A model generated the notes under the pieces. That model was not told where the DNA came from, searched no databases, and saw only the letters and a list, made by a program, of their open reading frames with translations. Shown here in pieces: positions 8,212 through 16,105 of a stretch of 64,000 bases of DNA; the stretch's first letter is position 1; each line of letters opens with the position of its first letter. This stretch comes from Klebsiella sp. BIGb0138 (lineage in GTDB: Bacteria; Pseudomonadota; Gammaproteobacteria; Enterobacterales; Enterobacteriaceae): assembly GCF_004342285.1 (NCBI RefSeq), contig NZ_SMCV01000001.1, positions 248,001 to 312,000 of the forward strand, in the 5' to 3' direction. The translations under genes were made by a program, and so were the position numbers.

Positions 8212-8799
8212 TCAATCACTAATAATAATGCTATCGATCACCGGCTGCACAATTCTCGGGAAAACGGCCGCATCATCAAAGGCGCGAGCCGACAGCATCG
8301 CGCCGTGCACCGTCGCCATCAGCAGGTTCGCCACGTTCTCAGGGGTTCCGCGTAGCTGAAAGCGCTTTTCGCTCTCTCCTTTACGCAGGAGCGAAGCCAG
8401 CCAGTCGGTAAGATCGGTGAAATGCCCGGTGACTTCGCTGGCCACCTCGGGCGGCAGCGTCGGCAGTTCAACGGCAAGCAGCGCGCAGATGCAAAAAGGT
8501 GAGGATCCCTCACGAATACAGGTCGCCCAGTAGTCGGCGTAGGCCTGAAGCTCCGCCGCCGGGTTGTTTATCTGGCGGCTCATCGCCTGCATTCCGGCCC
8601 GGGCCTCTTCGCGATACCCGGTGACGACGACCTTGACCAGGTCTGCCTTGCTGGGAAAATGGTGATGAATGCTCGCTTTGCGGATGTTCACCTTTTCCGA
8701 GATATCGGCGAAGCTGAAACTGCGGTAGCCGCCGCAGGTCAGCAGCTGCCGGGTATAAGAAATAATTTCGTTTGCTTTCGATGAACGCTCAGTCGTCAT
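8212..8799 (-). CDS. TetR/AcrR-family regulator
   Basis: A 195-residue repressor. The N-terminal helix-turn-helix runs over residues 10-55 (FSFADISEKVNIRKASIHHH). The C-terminal ligand domain resembles the YxaF/LmrA type often tied to SDRs and drug or redox enzymes. A palindrome at 8865-8878 lies 66 bases upstream of its start, and a 12-of-14 match to that site (reverse complement) lies upstream of the catalase-like operon at 11777-11790. It therefore probably represses itself and that operon, perhaps also the divergent SDR at 9234. Ligand unknown. Confidence 0.9.
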   Translation of the reverse strand: MTTERSSKANEIISYTRQLLTCGGYRSFSFADISEKVNIRKASIHHHFPSKADLVKVVVTGYREEARAGMQAMSRQINNPAAELQAYADYWATCIREGSSPFCICALLAVELPTLPPEVASEVTGHFTDLTDWLASLLRKGESEKRFQLRGTPENVANLLMATVHGAMLSARAFDDAAVFPRIVQPVIDSIIISD

Positions 8800-9233
8800 G
8801 GTCAGATCCCGGTGTCAATATACCGCTCAATAAGATGCATACTATCAGAGCGTTGGTGGAAAACCTACCAACAGGTAGTCTGCTTATTGATGATGAAAAT
8901 GCTGTGTCCAGCCGTTCGGGCGCAACATATCGCTCCCCTTCCCACAAATGAGTCTTCCTTTTTGGCCTCATCCCGCCGGGATTTTTCTGCGCCGCGTGGG
9001 AGTGATAATCCTCTTGCCTGTCCAGGATGCGGTAAATATAATCATCAGGCATTTCCACAATGCCGTAGGCGTTACCGTCATCCAACGCGCCCGGATGCCC
9101 CAGGGTCTCAGCAGAGAGTACGGGGATCGTCAGCGGCGACGTCCTGTTTTTCATCCAGGCTATCCTCATCCACGGCAATGCCGATAGTCCCCTCGCCGCA
9201 TTTCCACCCGTTCCAGCCGGAGAGGACATTGTT
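8800..9233. other. Divergent intergenic region between TetR and SDR genes
   Basis: A 434-base gap. Apart from the palindrome at 8865-8878 I find nothing supported. Open frames on both strands give unrecognised, low-quality peptides, although a minus-strand stretch near 8950-9100 has protein-like composition and could be a relic. Confidence 0.3.
8865..8878. promoter_or_regulatory. Predicted TetR operator, site 1
   Basis: CTACCAACAGGTAG has perfect five-base arms (CTACC/GGTAG). It lies upstream of the TetR gene. Its reverse complement agrees with the site at 11777-11790 at 12 of 14 positions. Confidence 0.55.
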
Positions 9234-9989
9234 ATGAAAATTAGCGGTAATACCCTGCTGATTACTGGCGCCACCAGCGGTATCGGTCGCGCGCTGGCCG
9301 AAACGTTTTACGCACGCGGCAACCGGGTCATCATTACCGGGCGCCGCCAGTCCCTGCTCGATGAAATGACCCGCGCACATCCGGGTATGACCGGCTTCAG
9401 GCTCGATATACTCGATGATGCGATGCTTGACGCGGTCGCCGCCGAGGTCAGAGAGCGCTTTCCCGATCTGAACGTGCTGATTGCCAATGCCGGTATTTCA
9501 CGCACAGAGCGTTTCATCGCGGACGGCTGGAAGACAGACGCCGCTCAGGAGATAGTCAGCACCAACATTCTCGGCCCCCTACGCACCGCGGCGGCCTTTA
9601 TGCCGCTGATTATCGGACAGCCGGATGCCACCTTCATGGCAACCAGCTCCGCGCTGGCGTTTGTGCCAAGAACCGACTTCCCAACCTACTGCGCCAGCAA
9701 AGCATTCCTGCACTCCTGGCTGATCTCTTTACGTCACCAGATGCGTCATATCCCCGTCGAAGTCCTCGAACTTTCTCCGCCTTATGTGCAGACGGAACTC
9801 ACGGGCAGCGCTCAGGCCACCGATCCCCGGGCCATGCCGCTGGCGGAATATATCTCCCGCGTAATGGCGTTAATCGAAAATCATCAGCACCCGAACGGAG
9901 AGATCCTGCTTGAGGGGGATAAAGCACGGCGCTGGGCGGAAAAAGAGGGAACCTTTGATACGCTTTTCCGCGCCATGAACCCGGATTAA
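9234..9989 (+). CDS. SDR-family oxidoreductase (DltE-like)
   Basis: A 251-residue classical short-chain dehydrogenase. Visible are the cofactor loop TGATSGIG (residues 11-18), NAG at 85-87, Ser138/139 and the catalytic Tyr152-x3-Lys156 in YCASK. A GGAGAGG sequence precedes the start. It is likely cytoplasmic and NAD(P)H-dependent; the substrate is unknown. It is divergent from the TetR gene and may share its control. It ends just before a strong bidirectional terminator, so it is probably monocistronic. Confidence 0.9.
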   Translation: MKISGNTLLITGATSGIGRALAETFYARGNRVIITGRRQSLLDEMTRAHPGMTGFRLDILDDAMLDAVAAEVRERFPDLNVLIANAGISRTERFIADGWKTDAAQEIVSTNILGPLRTAAAFMPLIIGQPDATFMATSSALAFVPRTDFPTYCASKAFLHSWLISLRHQMRHIPVEVLELSPPYVQTELTGSAQATDPRAMPLAEYISRVMALIENHQHPNGEILLEGDKARRWAEKEGTFDTLFRAMNPD

Positions 9990-9994
9990 CCCCC

Positions 9995-10026
9995 AGCCGT
10001 GCCGATATGATTCGGCACGGCTTTGC
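9995..10026. terminator. Bidirectional terminator
   Basis: AGCCGTGCCGA (9995-10005) and TCGGCACGGCT (10012-10022) form a perfect 11-bp stem, between the convergent SDR and cytochrome b561 genes. Confidence 0.75.
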
Positions 10027-10043
10027 TGGTCAGTTCGCCGAAC

Positions 10044-10583
10044 TTATCGCCTGCCGCGACCGGACATACTTTCGAAGACGCCATCGCGTCGCACCAGGGC
10101 ATGGAATAGCGCGGCGGCCAGGTGCAGCATAACGGTGATAAACAATGCCAGCGCCACCAGCGAATGCAGCGGGCGCAGGACGGCATACCAGTCATTATTC
10201 ACCGGCGTAAGCGGCGGTAAAATAAAGACGCCCGCCACAGAGATGGGATACCCCGCCGCCGATTGCATCGCCCAGCCGATAAGCGGCTGGAGGAGCATCA
10301 TCGCGTACAGCGCCCAGTGCGAGAGATGCGCCAGCCCCCGTTGCCAGGCGGGTACCGAAGCCGGCAGCGGCGGCACGGCGGTGTAAAAACGGAGCCATAG
10401 CCGCACCACCACCAGCAGCAGAATCATCAGCCCCAGCGGCTTATGTATAGACACCAGTAACGCATGCAGCGACGAAACCGTTGCGACCATGGCGACGCCA
10501 ATAAAGAGCATCGCCATGATAGCGGCGGCCATCAGCCAGTGCAGGAAGCGCAGCGCCGGATGGAAATGAGCGACCTGTTTCAT
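10044..10583 (-). CDS. Cytochrome b561 family protein (copy 1)
   Basis: A 179-residue four-helix membrane cytochrome (CybB type). Candidate haem histidines are in the first helix (FLHWLMA), the second (IHKPLG), and near residues 140-156 (LRPLHSLVALALF, VMLHLAAAL). It would pass electrons between quinol and a periplasmic partner. Its start overlaps the stop of the catalase-like gene by four bases, so the two are coupled and the b561 probably feeds or drains that enzyme. It is a close paralogue of 42200-42751. Confidence 0.88.
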   Translation of the reverse strand: MKQVAHFHPALRFLHWLMAAAIMAMLFIGVAMVATVSSLHALLVSIHKPLGLMILLLVVVRLWLRFYTAVPPLPASVPAWQRGLAHLSHWALYAMMLLQPLIGWAMQSAAGYPISVAGVFILPPLTPVNNDWYAVLRPLHSLVALALFITVMLHLAAALFHALVRRDGVFESMSGRGRR

Positions 10584-11635
10584 AAGTGGGCTCCTGACTG
10601 TTGGGATTGTTCACGGGTGCGGGCGTTATACGATTTGGCGTAGGCTGACGAACGCGCATTGAGTAACGGATCGTCTGAGGCGGCAATACCGTTCGGGAGA
10701 ATCAGGGGGTCGTAATTGATATCGTTGCATGGGCCGTTCTGCTGCGCCACGGCGCTTGTCAGCTCGAGCGTACCGGCATTGATAGTTTGCCGATCGTCAG
10801 GCCAGACGCTGGCGGCATCGTTTCCCACGTCGCCAGGTCGGGCGACAGTGATTACCAGATCCCACTTCAGCGTCCCTTGCGCCAGGCGCTGTGCAATATC
10901 CTGCTGCAGGAAGTCTTTATCACGTTTATCCGCCTCGCTAATGGGCTGATAGCCGGTATGCGGCACCATGCTCCAGCGAACCAGATGTCCTGCCCCCGTC
11001 TTGTCGATAAAACGGAACGCATTCAGGCTGTTATAGCGATCACTCGCCCAGCTGGATGAGGGAACGTACTGCTTTGCCCAGGCCAGATAGCGCTGGAGCT
11101 GGGGGTGCGCGCCCACAAACGCCTTCAGCTTTTCCGGGTTGGGCTTGCCGGTTGCCGGGTCAGGCAAGGTGACGGTTTGCAGTTCGTAGAACTCTTCAAC
11201 GGTGGAAACCGGAAACAGCGGCATGGCGTTCATGCCTGTCCGCCACTGTTCGCCATTCTGCTGCCTGAACTCCAGCGCCATACTGCGCACGGGAACGGCA
11301 TAATCCGGCGCGTCGGGGTTGCCGCCGGCAATGGCGAAACGTCCGGTGACCGGCGTTTCTCCCGGTGCGAACAGCGCTGCCCGCGACAGGGAACTGGCAT
11401 GGCCATTGGAGATAAAGCGCCCCACGACACATACGCCTTTGGCATGGTTGCGGCGAAAGCCCGGATGCTCGCCGCCCGATTGTTGCAGCACCGTAACCAG
11501 CTTGTCAGAGGTGAGACGATGCGGCGTCAGCCAGCCGCCCGCCCACAGAAACAGCGCTATCACGGCCAGGGGAATAATAGCGACCAGCAGCAGGCGCACT
11601 ATTTTCTGCCTGCCAGAGAGTGAAGAGATTGTCAT
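10580..11635 (-). CDS. Catalase-family peroxidase (SrpA-like, copy 1)
   Basis: A 351-residue membrane-anchored member of the catalase superfamily. The N-terminal helix (about residues 14-33, VRLLLVAIIPLAVIALFLWA) is followed by HPGFRRNHAKGVC, where the histidine after RRN is the likely distal haem residue; RYNSLNAFRFID near 225 is typical of SrpA proteins. The start at 11635 is chosen because the hydrophobic anchor follows directly; the frame is open further upstream, but that extension is not protein-like. Expected to be periplasmic and haem-dependent with peroxidase rather than strong catalase activity. Coupled to cytochrome b561. A TetR-type palindrome lies 142 bases upstream. Confidence 0.85.
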   Translation of the reverse strand: MTISSLSGRQKIVRLLLVAIIPLAVIALFLWAGGWLTPHRLTSDKLVTVLQQSGGEHPGFRRNHAKGVCVVGRFISNGHASSLSRAALFAPGETPVTGRFAIAGGNPDAPDYAVPVRSMALEFRQQNGEQWRTGMNAMPLFPVSTVEEFYELQTVTLPDPATGKPNPEKLKAFVGAHPQLQRYLAWAKQYVPSSSWASDRYNSLNAFRFIDKTGAGHLVRWSMVPHTGYQPISEADKRDKDFLQQDIAQRLAQGTLKWDLVITVARPGDVGNDAASVWPDDRQTINAGTLELTSAVAQQNGPCNDINYDPLILPNGIAASDDPLLNARSSAYAKSYNARTREQSQQSGAHL

Positions 11636-12043
11636 ATTTTTGCTCACACTATTGCATTGAATCCGCAGACCGGGAGGCGAGAAGGCGCTCCGGCAGGTCA
11701 AAAGTTTATTTGCACAAAACCGCGGGTCGTTATCGCCGCGCGGTCTCATTGTGGTTATGCCCCACGCCAAACAAACCTACTAGTTGGTAGTTTACCTGTC
11801 AATGCCGGAATGCGAATCTGTCGCGGCAGCGCTGTCGATACAGGATCGGGAAGGCGTCTTATTGGGGAGGGCGGCCTGGCCGTTACAAAACAGGCGAAGA
11901 GCCTATCCGCGCCGGCTGATGCCCGCTGGCGACCTGCAGGAGCTGGCCTGGAGAAGGATAATTCACGCTGTTAGCATGACGTGACCCCGTAACTTACCGC
12001 CGGAGCGGAAAGAAAAAACGGTGCTGATGCCCTTTTCTCTCTT
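11636..12043. other. Promoter region of the first catalase-like operon
   Basis: This 408-base gap holds the palindrome at 11777-11790 and presumably the minus-strand promoter. A plus-strand frame of about 66 codons (11784-11984) gives an unrecognised peptide ending DLQELAWRRIIHAV and is not called. Confidence 0.35.
11777..11790. promoter_or_regulatory. Predicted TetR operator, site 2
   Basis: CTACTAGTTGGTAG matches the reverse complement of the site upstream of the TetR gene (8865-8878) at 12 of 14 positions. It lies upstream of the catalase-like/b561 operon. Confidence 0.55.
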
Positions 12044-12952
12044 TTACAGCGTCGCCGCGCGCATCATCTCAATCAATTTTCGCAGGCCCGGATGGAGCTG
12101 CCTGCGGCTGGGGTAATACATCACCATCGGTTCATCTTCGCATATCCACCCGGGAAGCACCTGTACCAGCCGCCCGCTTTCCAGCAGCGGGCGCGTCCGC
12201 ACCTCCAGACAATAGGCCAGCCCAAAGCCGTTAAGGGCGGTATCGATAATCATCTCGGTCTCGTTAAGGATCAGCGAGCCGGGAACATCCAGCGCCAGCG
12301 CTTCCCCGGCGTGGTTAAGCTGCCATTTGTACAGCGTCCCGTTACCGAGCCGCATGCGGATACACTGATGCTGCAACAGATCGTCGGGATGGTGCAGAGG
12401 AAGATGGGCGTTATTGTGCAGATACGCCGGGGAAGCCACCACAATCCACTTCAGCTTGCGGGTCAGCGGCATGGCAATCATGTCGCGCGGCACGCTCTCG
12501 CCATAGCGGATCCCGGCGTCATAGCCGCTGCCAATGATATCCACCAGCGTATTATCGACGGTGATTTCCAGCTGCAGCCGCGGGTGCATCGCCATAAATT
12601 TCGCCAGCACCGGGGCAAACAGCAGCTGGGCCGCATCGCGGGGAATATTAATCCGCAGTCGCCCTACCGGCGATTCGCGGTAATGATCCAATTCATCCAG
12701 CGCCAGGCGGATATGGGAAAAGCCCGTTTCCAGATGGCCGAGCAGCGCCTCGCCGGCATCGGTCGGCACCACCGAACGGCTGGTACGATTGAGCAGACGC
12801 ACCCCCAGCCGTTCTTCCAGTCCGCGCATGGTATGGCTTAGCGCGGAGGTCGATACGCCAAGCTCCGAGGCCGCAAGGCGAAAGCTTTTGCGCCGGCAGA
12901 TAGTTAAAAATACGTTCAGATCGGCGAGTTCGCCGCGGACCGGTGCAGGCAT
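12044..12952 (-). CDS. LysR-family transcriptional regulator
   Basis: A 302-residue LysR protein. The N-terminal winged HTH covers residues 8-65 (FLTICRRKSFRLAASELGVS and following) and a periplasmic-binding-like effector domain follows from about 90. The start at 12952 has AGAGGG about seven bases upstream. It is divergent from the aldo-keto reductase at 13041, and two palindromes lie in the 88-base gap, so it probably regulates that gene. It resembles YafC/DkgB-linked regulators that control redox enzymes. Confidence 0.88.
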   Translation of the reverse strand: MPAPVRGELADLNVFLTICRRKSFRLAASELGVSTSALSHTMRGLEERLGVRLLNRTSRSVVPTDAGEALLGHLETGFSHIRLALDELDHYRESPVGRLRINIPRDAAQLLFAPVLAKFMAMHPRLQLEITVDNTLVDIIGSGYDAGIRYGESVPRDMIAMPLTRKLKWIVVASPAYLHNNAHLPLHHPDDLLQHQCIRMRLGNGTLYKWQLNHAGEALALDVPGSLILNETEMIIDTALNGFGLAYCLEVRTRPLLESGRLVQVLPGWICEDEPMVMYYPSRRQLHPGLRKLIEMMRAATL

Positions 12953-12979
12953 AAAAGTGCCCTCTGTCATCAAGGGTTC

Positions 12980-12996
12980 GTTGAAATTAATTCAAC
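12980..12996. promoter_or_regulatory. LysR-type inverted repeat
   Basis: GTTGAA and TTCAAC flank a five-base AT centre between the divergent LysR and aldo-keto reductase genes, a plausible LysR recognition site (T-n11-A type). Confidence 0.45.
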
Positions 12997-13011
12997 TTAA
13001 CATGAGTTAGT

Positions 13012-13026
13012 ATAGTTCCCAACTAT
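13012..13026. promoter_or_regulatory. Second inverted repeat before the aldo-keto reductase
   Basis: ATAGTTCCCAACTAT has perfect six-base arms and lies 15 bases before the aldo-keto reductase start, next to its ribosome-binding site. It could be an operator or a 5' RNA stem. Confidence 0.4.
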
Positions 13027-13040
13027 CGACAGGAGGGAAC

Positions 13041-14033
13041 ATGGCAATCGAAACGATTCACATCGCCGGCATTTCACAACCGGTCAGCCGTATCGGTCTT
13101 GGTACCTGGGCAATGGGCGGCAGTATGTGGGGCGGCAGCCATGACGAGCAGTCGATCGCCACGCTGCACGAAGCGCTGGACCGCGGCATCAATCTTATCG
13201 ATACCGCCCCGGCCTACGGCTTCGGCCACTCCGAGGAGGTGGTCGGTAAGGCGCTGGCGGGCCGCCGCGAGCGGGCGATTATCGCCACTAAAGTCGCCCT
13301 GGAGTGGGACGACGCGGGACGCATTACCCGCAATTCCACCCCGCAGCGTATCCGCCAGGAGATTGAAGACTCGCTCCGCCGCCTGCAAACCGACTATATT
13401 GACCTGTATCAGGTCCACTGGCCGGACGAGCTGGTGGCGTTCGAAGAGACGGCCCGCGTCCTGCAAGATCTGCAACAGCAGGGAAAAGTTCGTGCGCTGG
13501 GGGTCAGCAACTACTCTCCGGCGCAGATGGATCGGTTCCGCAGCGCGGCGCCGCTGGCGACCCTGCAGCCGCCGCTCAATCTGTTTGAGCGCGGAAAAAC
13601 GCAAAGCGAGCTGCTGCCTTATGCCGAACAACATCAGCTGGTGGTCCTCGCCTACGGCGCCATCTGCCGCGGCCTGCTGTCGGGGCGGATGACGCCGGAT
13701 ACGGTATTTGGCACAGACGATCTGCGCAGTATCGATCCCAAGTTCCAGCCGCCGCGCTATGCCCACTACCTGGCGGCGGTTGCGGCGCTGAAAACCTTCG
13801 CTCAGCAGCGCTTCGGCAAAAGCGTGATGGCGCTGGCGCTGCGCTGGGTCCTCGACGCCGGCCCGACCGTTGCGCTGTGGGGCGCCCGTCGTCCGCAGCA
13901 GTTGGCGGGGCTCGAAGAGGTTGCCGGCTGGCAGCTTACCGCGGAGGATAAGCAGGAGATCGACGCGATCCTCGCGCAGCACATCGCCGAACCGCTGGGT
14001 GCGGAATTCATGGCGCCGCCGCACCGCCGCTAA
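13041..14033 (+). CDS. Aldo/keto reductase
   Basis: A 330-residue NADPH-dependent TIM-barrel reductase. The catalytic tetrad can be read as Asp and Tyr in LIDTAPAYGFGHSE, Lys in IIATKV and His in LYQVHWPD. GVSNYS is the family signature. ACAGGAGGGAA gives a strong ribosome site. It is divergent from LysR and probably activated by it. It ends at a strong terminator. Likely reduces small aldehydes or ketones; exact substrate unknown. Confidence 0.92.
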   Translation: MAIETIHIAGISQPVSRIGLGTWAMGGSMWGGSHDEQSIATLHEALDRGINLIDTAPAYGFGHSEEVVGKALAGRRERAIIATKVALEWDDAGRITRNSTPQRIRQEIEDSLRRLQTDYIDLYQVHWPDELVAFEETARVLQDLQQQGKVRALGVSNYSPAQMDRFRSAAPLATLQPPLNLFERGKTQSELLPYAEQHQLVVLAYGAICRGLLSGRMTPDTVFGTDDLRSIDPKFQPPRYAHYLAAVAALKTFAQQRFGKSVMALALRWVLDAGPTVALWGARRPQQLAGLEEVAGWQLTAEDKQEIDAILAQHIAEPLGAEFMAPPHRR

Positions 14034-14050
14034 GCGTGGTAAAAAGAGTG

Positions 14051-14090
14051 ACGCGCCCCGAGCAGTGCGCTGCCCGGGGCGCGTTTTGTT
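14051..14090 (+). terminator. Rho-independent terminator
   Basis: ACGCGCCCCG (14051-14060) pairs with CGGGGCGCGT (14075-14084), with extra inner pairing GCAG/CTGC, followed by TTTGTTGTT. Ends the aldo-keto reductase transcript. Confidence 0.85.
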
Positions 14091-14116
14091 GTTCACCTGC
14101 ATAAGTCAAAATAAAA

Positions 14117-15343
14117 ATGAGCTCATCAGTCAATGAACCTCCTCGCGAGACGGATGCTGGCGAAGTTTCCCTGTCGCGCCTCGCTCTGCTGAAGGCGCTG
14201 TTCGCCCTCGGCACGGGCGGTTTCGCTATCGGTACCGGCGAATTCGTTATTATGGGCCTGCTGCCCGATGCGGCCAGCGGGCTGCAGGTGTCGATTCCAT
14301 CGGCCGGCCATCTGATCAGTATCTACGCGCTGGGGGTGGTAGTCGGCGCGCCGCTGCTGGCGGTCCTCGGCGCACGTTGGCCGCGACGGGACTTTCTGAT
14401 TGCCCTGATGGCGATGTTCGCCGCCGGCAACCTGCTGAGCGCCGTTGCGCCGGGCTACTATTCCATGCTGCTGGCGCGCTTCGTCGCCGGGTTTCCGCAC
14501 GGCACCTTCTTCGGCGTTGCCGCGCTGCTGGCCGCCAGCCTGGTGGACCGCTCGCGACGCGCTCAGGCGGTATCGATGGTGCTGCTTGGCCTGACCATCG
14601 CCAATCTGCTGGGGGTGCCGGCGGTGGCCGCCATCGGCCAGCTGTTCGGCTGGCGCAGCGCCTTCGCTATCGTTGGCGGCCTGGCCGTACTGACGCTGAT
14701 TCTGGTGCGCGCCTGGGTGCCATGGCGCGCCGGCGATAAAGCGGCCAGCCCGCTGCGCGAGCTGACGGCGCTGACCCGCAAGCAGGTGCTGCTGACGCTG
14801 GCGATCGGCGCCATCGGCAGCGGCGGGATGTTCTCGATATTCAGCTACGTGAAGCCGACGATGCTGGAACTGGCCCACCAGCCGGTAGCCATGATTCCGG
14901 TCATCCTGGCGATGTTTGGCTTTGGGATGATTATCGGCAATATCGTTGGCGGCCGTCTGGCGGATCGCGGCCTGGAAAAAACCATTCGTCTGCTGCTGGT
15001 CTGGGCGATTGTGGTGATGAGCGCCTACGTCTATACCGCACATTACGCGTGGCCCGGCGCGATAACCGTAATGCTGGTGGGCACCATGGTGTCGCTCTCT
15101 TCGGTACTGCAAATCCGCCTGATGGACGTTGCCGGCGATGCGCAAACCATGGCCGCGGCGATGAACCACTCCGCGTTTAACATCGCCAATGCGCTGGGAG
15201 CCTGGCTGGGCGGCGTCACCATTTCCGCCGGTTTCGGCTGGCAGTCCACCGGCTGGGTCGGAGCCATCCTCGCGCTCTTCGGCCTGCTGATCCACACCTG
15301 GGCGACGATCGATGCCCGAAAGCGCTCACCTTTACCCCATTGA
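14117..15343 (+). CDS. MFS transporter, DHA1 family (AraJ/YdhP-like efflux)
   Basis: A 408-residue 12-helix transporter. The first helix contains GTGGFAIGTGEFVIMGLLP, the hallmark of AraJ/YdhP/chloramphenicol-exporter proteins, and the loop after helix 2 contains the family A-motif region (GARWPRRDF). Likely exports a small organic molecule by proton antiport. Start chosen at 14117 just after the upstream terminator, though its ribosome site is weak. The last 80 bases are duplicated at 32999-33079 (see there). The GlcG-like gene follows within 10 bases, so the two are probably cotranscribed. Confidence 0.9.
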   Translation: MSSSVNEPPRETDAGEVSLSRLALLKALFALGTGGFAIGTGEFVIMGLLPDAASGLQVSIPSAGHLISIYALGVVVGAPLLAVLGARWPRRDFLIALMAMFAAGNLLSAVAPGYYSMLLARFVAGFPHGTFFGVAALLAASLVDRSRRAQAVSMVLLGLTIANLLGVPAVAAIGQLFGWRSAFAIVGGLAVLTLILVRAWVPWRAGDKAASPLRELTALTRKQVLLTLAIGAIGSGGMFSIFSYVKPTMLELAHQPVAMIPVILAMFGFGMIIGNIVGGRLADRGLEKTIRLLLVWAIVVMSAYVYTAHYAWPGAITVMLVGTMVSLSSVLQIRLMDVAGDAQTMAAAMNHSAFNIANALGAWLGGVTISAGFGWQSTGWVGAILALFGLLIHTWATIDARKRSPLPH

Positions 15344-15345
15344 GG
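15265..15345. repeat. Dispersed repeat, parent copy
   Basis: This 81-base segment at the 3' end of the MFS gene recurs at 32999-33079 in the same orientation with about six mismatches and no indels. Weaker similarity continues another 30 bases into the start of the GlcG-like gene. Confidence 0.85.
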
Positions 15346-15353
15346 ATGATGTC

Positions 15354-15770
15354 ATGACCCTGACTCTGACGCTTGCCGACGCGCTGCTCGCCGGTGTCAA
15401 AACGGCGGTGGAAACCCATCGCTTTCCGCCAGTTTCCGCGGCAGTGCTGGACAGCGGCGGCCATCTGACGGCGTTTGCCCGCATGGACGGTACGTTCCTG
15501 GCGACCATCGATATTGCGATACGTAAAGCCCGTACCGCCGTGCTGTTTCAGGCGAACAGCGAGAGGGTCGGCGCCGATCTGCATCCCGCCGGGGCGGCAT
15601 ATTCGCTGGAAAACAGCAACGGCGGCCTGGTCGGCATTGAAGGCGGCATCCCGCTGCGCAATGCCCGGGGCGCGACGATCGGCGCGATCGGCGTTTCCGG
15701 CGCCAGCAAAGAGCAGGACCGGCAGATTGCCGCTTTTGCGATTGCCGCGGTGATGGAGTCCCGCACTTAA
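15354..15770 (+). CDS. GlcG/HbpS-family (heme-binding/cobalamin-adenosyltransferase-like) protein
   Basis: A 138-residue DUF336-type protein. The body matches GlcG/PduO-C proteins: AVLDSGGHLTAFARMDG, ARKAR-like helix and GGIPLRNA...GAIGVSG. Start 15354 has GAGG eight bases before it; an upstream in-frame start at 15312 lies inside the MFS gene. Known relatives bind haem or degradation products, or accompany glycolate and oxidative-stress genes. Function here is open; probably translated with the MFS gene. Confidence 0.85.
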   Translation: MTLTLTLADALLAGVKTAVETHRFPPVSAAVLDSGGHLTAFARMDGTFLATIDIAIRKARTAVLFQANSERVGADLHPAGAAYSLENSNGGLVGIEGGIPLRNARGATIGAIGVSGASKEQDRQIAAFAIAAVMESRT

Positions 15771-15996
15771 CCGCAACCGGGCAGGCGTAGGCGCTATCAC
15801 CTCACCTGCCCCCCGCCCGCCCCGCCTTTTCGTTCAATCCTATTCCGCAAGCGCGCGTCTCGCATCACGCCCGCGCGATAAAACCCACCTTTTCGTCCGC
15901 ATCTCAGCCTTGCTTTCATTAAAAATCCGGCAAATCAGGTCGAGAATCGAACGGACATCACATTAAGCCGCGGTTTAGCGGTCAACGGGCGAAATT

Positions 15997-16012
15997 TGTG
16001 AAACCGATCATA
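15997..16012. promoter_or_regulatory. CRP-like site before the lactonase operon
   Basis: TGTGAAACCGATCATA fits TGTGA-n6-TCACA at nine of ten positions and lies just upstream of the palindrome, the expected arrangement for a catabolic operon under catabolite control. Confidence 0.45.
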
Positions 16013-16029
16013 TTTGTATTATTGAATTA

Positions 16030-16040
16030 TTGTCATACAA
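16030..16040. promoter_or_regulatory. FadR/GntR-type operator, site A
   Basis: TTGTCATACAA, perfect TTGT/ACAA arms. The core TGTCATACA recurs at 19645-19653 and 23687-23695, always upstream of a transcription unit of this cluster. Predicted target of the regulator at 23707-24381. Confidence 0.65.
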
Positions 16041-16105
16041 GATTATAACCTCTTTACTACAAAAAACGATCGGGCAGTTATCGACCTTTTAACAAGGAGT
16101 CAACA

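Larger units (their letters stand above)
15771..16105. other. Promoter region of the lactonase operon
   Basis: Holds a CRP-like site (15997-16012) and a GntR/FadR-type palindrome (16030-16040). GGGCAGG/CCTGCCC at about 15780-15812 could form a loose terminator for the upstream gene. Nothing coding seen. Confidence 0.5.

Noticed and set aside
13074-14102. 342-codon minus-strand open frame
   Set aside because: Antisense of the aldo-keto reductase, arginine-rich, no recognisable fold; high-GC artefact.
14126-15295. Long 389-codon minus-strand open frame
   Set aside because: It is the antisense shadow of the MFS transporter; the plus strand gives clear family motifs while this peptide is rich in His/Gln/Arg with no domain.
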